DNA from: Elysia chlorotica | Taxonomy: Eukaryota > Mollusca > Gastropoda > Plakobranchidae | DNA: 64,000 nt | Reading direction: 5' to 3' | Assembly (NCBI GenBank): GCA_003991915.1 | Contig: RQTK01000143.1 | Span: 314,417-378,416 of the forward strand | Translations under genes and position numbers: made by a program | In this document: positions 61,401 to 64,000 of the stretch, piece by piece | Position numbering within the stretch: the first letter of the stretch is position 1 | Layout of the letters: every line of letters starts with the position of its first letter | The notes under the pieces: generated by a model | Told to the model about the DNA's origin: nothing | Database searches by the model: none | What the model saw: the letters and a program-made list of their open reading frames with translations, nothing else

Positions 61401-63147
61401 AGTGAGATCTGCGTGCATGGGCTTGGGAACGAAACAGCCTTTCCTTGGGAGTTTATCCACGGGGACAGATTTTTAGATCCTACATTTAAAAAAGCGGATA
61501 TAAGAATCAAACATTTTGGTAATATACAGAGTTCAAGACTTAACCTATACTGTTAGCAAAGTACCTTTTAAATATTATGCGGATATACAGCACTCCATCC
61601 ACACAAAGTATCTTAGCCAATATTATTATATAGCGCATTGGGGCAGTCAATGAACATTATAAAGAATATTATAACAAACGTTTCAAAGTCTATAAATAGA
61701 TTGGTATCTTGAAAATAAACAAAATATACTTCTGATTAACCTTTTCCTAAAAACTCATTAAAAATCAACAATTTTGATGAAAATGAAGAGAAAGAGAACA
61801 AATTAAGAGAAGGGGGAGGTGCATTAAGATGTAAGCTTTAATTGGACCCAATAACCAACCAGGCACATATTTCCAGATAGTTCCATCATCCAACTCCAAG
61901 GCAACATTTCTTGTCTCCTGATTGAATGCCATGCTCATGATGACTGAGCTTGCTTCCAGTGACTCCCTGCACAAGTAGAGATAACAAGAACATTTCCAAA
62001 CTCTTGCAGCGCAAAAACGAAAGTATTGCATTTGAACATTTTCAGCTGAAATCGTTTTTTAATAATTATTTGACTATTTTAAACATATAATTTGAGTTTT
62101 GGCTTGGGTTAATGAATAATTTGTTTCATTGAAGATATAAAAAATTGAATTACACATCATATAAGTCCTGAAACTTATTCTTAATCATTTCTTACAACTT
62201 TAAAGGAATATACTATTTTCTGGCACCCATTAGCTTTATTCAAAATTGCGTCTGAATAGAAACTGGATTTTAATTTGGAACCCTTACCGCATATTAAGAC
62301 ATTTTAAATATAGGATATTGAAAATCATACAGGTCTAGGCTTAGACAGCAAATATAACTTCAAATGTACAGGTGTAGCAATACATTTTGATTCAAAGCAG
62401 AAGAGAGAAAACAACAAGTAGTACAAAGGACATGCATCGATACTTACATAATTTAGGAACATTCAGGAAGATCCATAGTTTCAATGAAAATAATAAACAC
62501 TTACTCAAACACGACTGCATTCTCCTCTGGTTTCATGCAGCCCAGTAGCAACCTGGAGTTGGAGGGGGAATTCCCTTGTGCTACCATGATGATCTTCTCT
62601 GCTGATATCCACAACATATGGCACAAATCTGACGCTGAAGTTCCAACACCAACCAGTTTAATGCTGGAAAAAATTGTTTTTAAGTGTTGATATTATAAGG
62701 AAATAAAAAAAGCAAACATAAAAGTATAGAGCTGTTACAGCAGTAACATAGTGAAATCCTTAGAAACGCAATATAGATTTGAAAAAAATTTAAAGAAATA
62801 ATAAAATAAATGACTGAGAGGAAAAATAGAAGAGTGCGTGTGAATAACATATATTAAAGAAAGTACTCAAAATTTTAACAGAACTTTCTCTAAATCCAAA
62901 TTATGATGAGGTATTTTACTTTAAAAAAATTCTTGTACTTTTCAGTGAGAGAAAATTTGACGCGTAGGTTTTCTGAGTACCCAAAATTAAGCTTTAAGAA
63001 AAATTTGAAAGTTTAAAAGATTCAAGTATAACTCTAGAACCTGAAGATTGAGAAACTCTTACTCAAATATGCCTTTCAAAACAGGTTTTTTCCAGATACA
63101 TTTGAAATCATCACCAGGCTTAGAAATGGTCTCTGAAGACTTTTCGT
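38268..63147 (-). CDS. ELP1: Elongator complex protein 1 (gene span; 5' exons beyond the right edge)
   Basis: ELP1 (IKAP) is the dimeric scaffold of the cytoplasmic Elongator complex, which starts cm5/mcm5 modification of wobble uridines in tRNA. Twenty-one exons joined in phase give about 872 residues, against about 1332 in human ELP1: 63063-63147, 62505-62663, 61860-61966, 61328-61479, 60693-60795, 60124-60313, 59241-59399, 57602-57748, 57081-57166, 56406-56539, 55791-55914, 54177-54274, 53230-53431, 52181-52242, 51722-51784, 51014-51188, 50412-50532, 49647-49771, 47869-48023, 38607-38697, 38268-38347. Order: end of the WD40 propellers, the alpha-solenoid ([39 protein letters not shown]), a basic segment ([15 protein letters not shown]) and the C-terminal dimerisation part ending near DRDVRWKLH. 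Alignment with the human protein as recalled is continuous. The missing N-terminal third lies beyond 64 kb. No frame break was seen. Several introns contain copied splice sites (see findings). Confidence 0.95.
38550..38587. repeat. (AAT)n microsatellite in an ELP1 intron
   Basis: About 12 units, 20 bases beyond the donor of ELP1 exon 20. Confidence 0.95.
38607..38697 (-). CDS. ELP1: ELP1 window exon 20
   Basis: A pyrimidine tract with TTCAG precedes it; the donor is CAATTGG|GTAACC. Encodes [20 protein letters not shown]; human has [18 protein letters not shown]. It is 9.2 kb beyond the previous exon; the intron hosts a nested gene and several retroelements. Confidence 0.95.
38775..39010 (+). 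mobile_element. tRNA-headed SINE, second copy
   Basis: The head has GGCTGGTAGAGCGTTGGACT and box-B-like GGTTCTAATCCC. The body shares ATTGTCAGATGTCAG, CACAATATAGCC and the GTTGAACGTTTAACC tail with the copy at 25.3 kb. It lies just 3' of ELP1 exon 20 on the genome, antisense to ELP1. Confidence 0.8.
39435..39544 (-). repeat. Copied segment of ELP1 exon 19 end, donor and intron
   Basis: About 110 bases match 47781-47891 with a few substitutions and small indels, including the last ~22 exon bases and the GGCATG|GTGTGT donor. It has no acceptor and is not a functional exon. Confidence 0.85.
39544..39735 (-). mobile_element. 3' end of a non-LTR retrotransposon
   Basis: The minus strand reads [20 protein letters not shown], then [20 protein letters not shown] and LIAKGKKGS before a stop. 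This is the usual C-terminal tail of one group of non-LTR retrotransposon polyproteins. It is heavily 5'-truncated. It joins directly to a copied segment of ELP1 exon 19 and its intron. Confidence 0.75.
40022..40735 (-). pseudogene. DIRS-like retroelement pol fragment
   Basis: The minus-strand reading has [24 protein letters not shown] sequence. It then shows reverse-transcriptase blocks [36 protein letters not shown] and the catalytic YIDD box in [14 protein letters not shown]. The QGF-RIFTKL arrangement is typical of tyrosine-recombinase (DIRS) elements rather than gypsy. At least one stop and a frame change interrupt it. No recombinase or terminal repeats are seen. Confidence 0.75.
40736..41410 (-). 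pseudogene. Ty3/gypsy-like reverse transcriptase fragment, copy 1
   Basis: Reads in pieces [16 protein letters not shown], then [16 protein letters not shown], with the catalytic box as YLDN where YLDD is usual, then [19 protein letters not shown]. The D-to-N change in the box and frame breaks argue that it is dead. It abuts the DIRS-like fragment at about 40.74 kb. Confidence 0.75.
41125..42178. repeat. Direct duplication inside the gypsy-like wreck
   Basis: About 275 bases at 41125-41400 and 41903-42178 are nearly identical (CAGTCTGAATTGCATTC ... GCCTACGGGCTTGAACT versus GCCTAAGGGCTTGAACT), separated by ~500 bases. Confidence 0.9.
41698..42178 (-). pseudogene. Ty3/gypsy-like reverse transcriptase fragment, copy 2, fused to an unknown coding piece
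   Basis: 42178-41903 repeats the first ~275 bases of copy 1 at high identity ([39 protein letters not shown]). It then changes abruptly into another open stretch, [17 protein letters not shown] and [20 protein letters not shown], which is not gypsy-like. That second part resembles an exon of some unidentified gene or element. Confidence 0.65.
42180..43030. other. 3' flank of the nested transposase-related gene
   Basis: AT-rich, no coding signal. A minus-strand AATAAA at 42628-42633 could serve as its polyadenylation signal, about 410 bases past the stop. Confidence 0.35.
43040..45970 (-). CDS. Transposase-related gene, main exon
   Basis: The acceptor TGGATTACCCAG is followed directly by ATG. 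The exon is open to the stop at 43040-43042, 976 codons without interruption. It carries all the recognisable DDE-like blocks and ends in a basic C-terminal region (RNANSV-like hAT segments are absent, but [11 protein letters not shown] follows the GERMFG block). Confidence 0.85.
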   Translation of the reverse strand: MTKWFQQLLPSQPVTMGKLEHRVEKLLTSVDRLFQEGRDAELPHFLDTALDFDQLPQPLACLGLTRTVLLADPSNFALRRERENGIIITYRIVHELELFRSREGLPHSFLHSWVKCLGLLSLSPSQLRHKLNTACKQIKDMKKKNVGLDDFFDQSIFPNDSPAHNKEEKNVTYVELKSVKDNLQRSNDKVQKLERIVSEQALKLNVFAEEITKLKTLKDLSNVETDLGKEIKILKSQNDQLSSELHNLQSSKLYKKMYSLNKEVAALKALNCNLSHMKSDWEKEKENMTKEINALRSKVKTEQTLKLRFKRKLHHEKTTTSVLLDTVNADEESRYPKLKEEKFNQYSDNVRLTYMCLQGQANVAASNCSKVIQIVSKYMFGTDLASSELPSDSTALNFADEAHHVAKHQVVESISNSKHFTLATDGTSRQKKHFIERHIVLDNGKSMSIGFTEVASDDAQTLLEKTLDMFHDLCDVYKTSNPDLDTDELLKEILVKLQCLMSDRASVMKLFDRKLAELKNSILGENTSTHFLFCNAHFLLGLSKATEEALLEVEESLIQEDGRVLGRDADGAFSSFSSCSESAACRLIRLSAEVFGPRGDEKNGCREDWLAFCSLRGKKSKFTSSRGNRFNNLFENASAVIYHFDDILSFLIDHCPHSNLKLKSIIADLRDSRIINIIAAMSVFHCFFTAPYWSLMNSSVSYGQFPQYVTKMKNFLESWSDPLFQLSDVVSVFKDFLSDDRDISNFIANLPSSDKCKVLSAFIKVSGKCLQVLKRQLIDFLDGGIFEGPLSDEVQSVLNTCPLTNLIGERMFGDLDFDMVKRRHASTHLRSTISMWKHNKTSSWLGRQNSIKVKKLLSVARTHRADWRQKANISEKAVKALIKQRLQDNYRKKEEKATALAEKRLELYNTIISHGGFCTCKSDVDKIYRGANAVENLKAQLRYRKLVFNDKNVKLSGNKKQLYVTLLECLGFSNSS
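43040..47120 (-). CDS. DDE/hAT-like transposase-related protein, nested in an ELP1 intron
   Basis: Three exons joined in phase (47006-47120, 46201-46346, 43040-45970) give 1063 residues; the last exon alone has 976. Numbering from the ATG at 45970: a conserved-looking N-terminal block, a long coiled coil (about 150-330) rich in Lys/Glu/Leu heptads, then an RNase-H-like region with D425 in [15 protein letters not shown]503 in [10 protein letters not shown], a C534-N-A-H537 motif in [10 protein letters not shown], and E809 in [14 protein letters not shown]. The spacing and the GER-F-G block resemble hAT-type DDE transposases, where the acidic residue near the C-terminus completes the triad. The family assignment is inference. 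The reading frame is intact over 976 codons and introns are retained, so this is either a recently active element or a domesticated gene. Clear terminal inverted repeats were not found. It lies on the same strand as its host gene. Confidence 0.75.
46201..46346 (-). CDS. Transposase-related gene, second exon
   Basis: Acceptor CAATTGCAG, donor ATGGAG|GTATTT. The phase inherited from the first exon selects the reading [20 protein letters not shown] and [20 protein letters not shown]. Another open frame across the same bases does not fit the splice phases. Confidence 0.55.
47006..47120 (-). CDS. Transposase-related gene, first coding exon
   Basis: ATG in a GC-rich context; donor CATATAG|GTATGT. 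Encodes [20 protein letters not shown] and [19 protein letters not shown] CpG-containing block continues upstream to about 47.5 kb and could be its promoter. Confidence 0.5.
47130..47780 (-). promoter_or_regulatory. Probable 5' region of the nested transposase-related gene
   Basis: Contains scattered CpGs and sequence unlike the ELP1 intron on either side. It lies directly upstream of the first ATG and ends where the copied ELP1 segment begins. No core promoter motif is assigned. Confidence 0.25.
47869..48023 (-). CDS. ELP1: ELP1 window exon 19
   Basis: Acceptor CTATCCCTCAG, donor GGCATG|GTGTGT. Encodes [20 protein letters not shown] and [15 protein letters not shown]; human has FLFEFDEQGRELQKAF and LPEIW. 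Its last ~22 bases, the donor and ~90 intron bases recur at 39435-39544. Confidence 0.93.
48791..49219. repeat. Two tandem copies of a ~216-base intronic unit
   Basis: Units start with AGAATAGTTTGTAGACC at 48791 and 49007 and end at GGTGGAAAGTTAT. They differ by only a few bases. Confidence 0.9.
49455..49567 (-). pseudogene. Reverse transcriptase fragment in an ELP1 intron
   Basis: About 37 codons on the minus strand read [17 protein letters not shown] and [15 protein letters not shown]. The AFD-x-ID-R-LL block with its catalytic-type Asp is characteristic of non-LTR reverse transcriptases. Both sides degrade into intron sequence. Confidence 0.6.
49647..49771 (-). CDS. ELP1: ELP1 window exon 18, basic segment
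   Basis: Acceptor GTCCATAG, donor CTGAAAG|GTAGGC. Encodes [20 protein letters not shown]; human has SSKNRRKAERKKHSLKEGS. This conserved basic segment lies in the C-terminal part of ELP1 and has been linked to tRNA binding and nuclear-localisation-like signals. Confidence 0.94.
50193..50355. repeat. Dispersed partial copy of the 49.2-kb intronic repeat
   Basis: Matches 49167-49325, including GTAGGCGGTGAGTGTAG and AATGATGTCAACTT, on the other side of ELP1 exon 18. Confidence 0.85.
50412..50532 (-). CDS. ELP1: ELP1 window exon 17, acidic Ser/Thr-rich linker
   Basis: Acceptor TATTTCTGTAG, donor CACTGG|GTAAGA. Encodes [20 protein letters not shown] and [14 protein letters not shown]. Human ELP1 has the equivalent ESDLFSETSSVVSGS linker. 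Confidence 0.92.
51014..51188 (-). CDS. ELP1: ELP1 window exon 16
   Basis: Acceptor CTGTTTCAG, donor GTGTTAG|GTATGG. Encodes [20 protein letters not shown] and [19 protein letters not shown]. The codons are noticeably more GC-rich than the introns. Confidence 0.93.
51411..51453. repeat. (TAC)n microsatellite in an ELP1 intron
   Basis: About 14 units. Confidence 0.95.
51722..51784 (-). CDS. ELP1: ELP1 window exon 15
   Basis: Twenty-one codons, phase 0 both sides. The acceptor ends ATCACCAG and the donor is AGACAG|GTATTC. Encodes [20 protein letters not shown]; human has [20 protein letters not shown]. Confidence 0.92.
52181..52242 (-). CDS. ELP1: ELP1 window exon 14
   Basis: Acceptor ATTTTTACAG, donor GCCGAG|GTAAGT. 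Encodes [20 protein letters not shown]; human has [20 protein letters not shown]. Confidence 0.92.
52437..52973. repeat. (AAT)n microsatellite and 479-base assembly gap
   Basis: AAT units run into N at 52495-52973, inside an ELP1 intron. A SINE fragment emerges on the right. Confidence 0.97.
52974..53110 (+). mobile_element. SINE fragment at the edge of an N gap
   Basis: GGTCTCCAGATCTGGAG with box-B GGTTCGAATCCTGCGAG and a TTTTGTCCCCTGTAACTTG spacer match the tRNA-headed SINE type. The 5' part is lost in the gap and the 3' body is missing. Confidence 0.5.
53230..53431 (-). CDS. ELP1: ELP1 window exon 13
   Basis: Acceptor GGCACACAG, donor GTAGCAG|GTAAGG. Encodes [40 protein letters not shown] and [23 protein letters not shown]-like helices. 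An N gap of 479 bases lies in the following intron. Confidence 0.94.
54177..54274 (-). CDS. ELP1: ELP1 window exon 12
   Basis: Acceptor ATATCTTAG, donor TTCAAG|GTGAGG. Encodes [20 protein letters not shown] and [12 protein letters not shown]; human has [21 protein letters not shown]. Confidence 0.93.
54862..55768. repeat. 907-base insertion bounded by a 38-base exon/donor duplication
   Basis: The segment lies between two copies of a ~38-base sequence (54821-54861 and 55769-55806) spanning the end of ELP1 exon 11, its donor and an A-run. It holds a poly-G tract (near 54900), a short internal direct repeat (GAGAAGAGAAAGGTCCAT, twice), and the 45-base retrotransposon tail. It behaves like an insertion with a long target-site duplication. 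Confidence 0.6.
55421..55465 (+). mobile_element. 45-base retrotransposon 3' tail with target-site duplication
   Basis: A fragment related to the tail at 39.55 kb (AATTGCCAACGGCAAAAAGG, then AGTAAGTAAGTAAG) is bounded by direct repeats ACTAAATGCTGTCA at 55407-55420 and 55466-55479. This looks like an extremely 5'-truncated non-LTR insertion. Confidence 0.7.
55791..55914 (-). CDS. ELP1: ELP1 window exon 11
   Basis: Acceptor CCTCCATAG, donor AGATGTG|GTAAGT. Encodes [20 protein letters not shown] then [20 protein letters not shown]. The end of the exon with its donor is copied at 54821-54861. Confidence 0.95.
56406..56539 (-). CDS. ELP1: ELP1 window exon 10
   Basis: Acceptor CCCATCAG, donor CAAAAG|GTGCTC. 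Encodes [20 protein letters not shown] and [10 protein letters not shown], among the best-conserved ELP1 segments. Its acceptor and first ~22 exon bases are repeated three more times upstream in the minisatellite at 56519-56864. Confidence 0.95.
56519..56864. repeat. Minisatellite of ~86 bases, four copies, seeded from an ELP1 acceptor
   Basis: Units begin at about 56519, 56605, 56692 and 56778 (CAGCCTGGCTCTCTTC). On the minus strand each unit contains the acceptor of ELP1 exon 10 (TATCC-ATCAG) and the first ~22 exon bases. The exon-side unit reads CCCATCAG and the three others CCAATCAG. Confidence 0.9.
57081..57166 (-). CDS. ELP1: ELP1 window exon 9
   Basis: Acceptor CCCTTCTCAG, donor CTCCATG|GTAATG. 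Encodes [20 protein letters not shown] and LQLVWSLH; human has [24 protein letters not shown]. Confidence 0.93.
57602..57748 (-). CDS. ELP1: ELP1 window exon 8
   Basis: Acceptor CTTCCTACAG, donor CAACCA|GTTAGT. Encodes [16 protein letters not shown] and [20 protein letters not shown]; human has EEDVTKTMYPAP and KIDLVCDAMRA. Confidence 0.93.
57828..59360. repeat. Tandem duplication covering an ELP1 intron and most of an exon
   Basis: Unit 1 is 57828-58514 (687 bases), unit 2 is 58515-59360 (846 bases). Both start CACATGGAACAATGAAC and end GTTGATTCGA. Unit 2 has an extra ~160 bases near 58697-58857. The exon-proximal ~250 bases look identical, while the other half has scattered substitutions. 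Confidence 0.9.
58395..58514 (-). pseudogene. Truncated duplicate of ELP1 window exon 7
   Basis: The last 120 bases of the exon, with the GTAAGT donor, recur here as the end of a tandem duplication. The copy lacks the acceptor and the first 39 exon bases, so it cannot be spliced in as an ordinary internal exon and is probably read as intron. Sequence identity to the real exon is complete by eye. Confidence 0.85.
59241..59399 (-). CDS. ELP1: ELP1 window exon 7 (intact copy)
   Basis: Acceptor TGGTTTTCAG, donor TTTGAT|GTAAGT. Encodes [20 protein letters not shown] and [16 protein letters not shown]; human has RKLRINLNLIYDHNPKVFL. Its last 120 bases and donor are present again, identical, at 58395-58514. 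Confidence 0.93.
60124..60313 (-). CDS. ELP1: ELP1 window exon 6
   Basis: Acceptor TATTTCCAG, donor ATGGACAG|GTGGGA. Encodes [18 protein letters not shown] then [19 protein letters not shown], nearly identical to human [11 protein letters not shown] and [16 protein letters not shown]. This is the transition from propeller to solenoid. Confidence 0.95.
60693..60795 (-). CDS. ELP1: ELP1 window exon 5
   Basis: Acceptor AAATTCCTCAG, donor CCTACTG|GTAAGC. Encodes [20 protein letters not shown] and SHTLRCL; human has VASN...FAVYDEFLLLTTHSHTCQC. Confidence 0.92.
61328..61479 (-). CDS. ELP1: ELP1 window exon 4
   Basis: Acceptor TTTAAATGTAG, donor ATTGAG|GTGAGA. Encodes [20 protein letters not shown] then [14 protein letters not shown]; human has GLTDRCRFFINDIE. 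Confidence 0.92.
61860..61966 (-). CDS. ELP1: ELP1 window exon 3
   Basis: Acceptor ACTTGTGCAG, donor GTGCCTG|GTTGG. Encodes [18 protein letters not shown], matching the human blade MQLADGQILKY. Confidence 0.88.
62505..62663 (-). CDS. ELP1: ELP1 window exon 2
   Basis: Acceptor TTTTTTCCAG, donor TTTGA|GTAAG. Encodes [19 protein letters not shown] and [19 protein letters not shown], propeller-type beta strands. Confidence 0.85.
63063..63147 (-). CDS. ELP1: ELP1 exon, first visible (window exon 1)
   Basis: Acceptor CTTTTTCAG, donor TTTGA|GTAAG. Encodes [20 protein letters not shown] and KPVLKGIF, in the propeller region. It is the least conserved of the exons; its assignment rests on phase with the next exon (GA|C). 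Confidence 0.75.
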
Positions 63148-63710
63148 CTGAAAAAGAAAGAGCAAAATATGCAATCATTAAAAAAAAAATTTTGTTTGTA
63201 GATGAATTAGTTATTAAATAACAGAACTGTTTGAAGATCAATGCTGCATAACTCATTGAAATACCTTATTTTATGGTGGTTGAAAATGGACAGTATTATG
63301 TTTCCAATTAAAACAAAAAAATCAACAACAAAAATGTGAACCACCTAGGGTGAATCGGACACAAGTCGAACATTGAAAATTTTGAGTCATTCAAAGTGTG
63401 TTGAGAGGCATAAAATGCACGTCAAGAGTTGGAAAAAAATATAACTTTATCATGTTTAGAGTCAGAGATATATATTTTTTTAAAATTCGAAGTGAAAAGG
63501 GTCAACGTAGAGTAGTTTTTCTATGTTTAGAGGGCTCTAAACCAGTGATGTGAGGCTGACTCCCCCTGGTTGCCTCAAAATAGACTTGAATGCTGTATGA
63601 TAGTCAAGTTCAATTTAGAATATCTTTCCATAGATAAAAGAAACAAGTTGCAAATTGAATAAACAAACAAACATCATCATCAGGTATACAAAGTATTCAT
63701 CTAAGAAACC

Positions 63711-64000
63711 ACATCTCTACGGCCTCAAGTTTCTTCTGTGCTTGTTTGAATACCATCCAAGCCTCGCATCACTACATTAAAATGAGGTCTATGTAGCATT
63801 GTACTTTGTAGGACCTTTTTTTTGTTTCCATGGATAGAAGCTTGTTTGTAAAAACATGTTTCATCTTTCCAAAATCCATCTTTGCCTGGGCTATTCAAGA
63901 CAATATTAATGTGTTGTTTCGGCCACCCCTCGTGGTGTGAGTTCCAAGGTATCTGAAAGTTTCGCACTGCTTCAGTTTAGGGTACCGCTGACGCACATTT
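63711..64000 (-). pseudogene. Non-LTR retrotransposon pol fragment, C-terminal part
   Basis: The minus strand reads FRYLGTHTTRGGR, IAQAKMDFGKMKHVFTNKLL and CEAWMVFKQAQKKLEAVEMW, the FkYLGs...RIa.Ak..f....CE.W......LeafemW pattern of non-LTR polyproteins. Internal stops show decay. It lies in an ELP1 intron and may continue past the right edge. Confidence 0.7.

Overview
The window is eukaryotic nuclear DNA from an invertebrate, most likely a gastropod or related mollusc. It is AT-rich, has short exons bounded by GT/AG sites, is dense in di-, tri- and tetranucleotide microsatellites (three of them run into N gaps), and carries tRNA-headed SINEs, non-LTR, Ty3/gypsy-like and DIRS-like retroelement remains. 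The lineage call is an inference from this texture and from the SINE body type. There is no bacterial architecture.

Left half, minus strand (27.5 kb down to 7.6 kb, possibly 2.8 kb): the 5' coding exons of a HECTD2-type E3 ubiquitin ligase. A first exon encodes a CxxC...CxxC zinc ribbon. It is followed by a low-complexity exon and three exons that align closely with the helical region human HECTD2 carries before its HECT domain. The catalytic HECT domain lies beyond the left edge. Introns hold tandem segmental repeats (1-2.7 kb and 4.6-7.0 kb), SINEs, a non-LTR tail (14.3-15.0 kb), a perfect 96-bp inverted repeat (16.8/17.5 kb) and long microsatellites.

Middle, plus strand (33.1-34.5 kb): KNOP1, a lysine-rich nucleolar protein with the C-terminal SMAP-type domain. 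It has one large coding exon broken by an apparent one-base deletion in an A8 run. A CR1/L2-like reverse-transcriptase fossil lies just upstream.

Right part, minus strand (63.1 kb down to 38.3 kb): 21 exons, phase-consistent at every junction, covering about the last 870 residues of ELP1, the scaffold subunit of the Elongator tRNA-modification complex. The first exons are beyond the right edge. The 9.2-kb intron before the last two exons contains a nested same-strand three-exon gene for a 1063-residue DDE/hAT-like transposase-related protein, plus gypsy and DIRS pol wreckage. ELP1 introns also hold several duplications that copied splice sites: an ~86-bp minisatellite seeded from an acceptor, two copied exon-end/donor segments, and a 687/846-bp tandem duplication that copied most of an exon.

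The genes look functionally unrelated. HECTD2 and KNOP1 diverge, and KNOP1 and ELP1 converge. I found no operon-like system, CRISPR array or convincing stand-alone RNA gene. The most unusual content is the repeat-driven duplication of splice sites in ELP1, the nested transposase-like gene and the zinc-ribbon start of the HECTD2-type gene.
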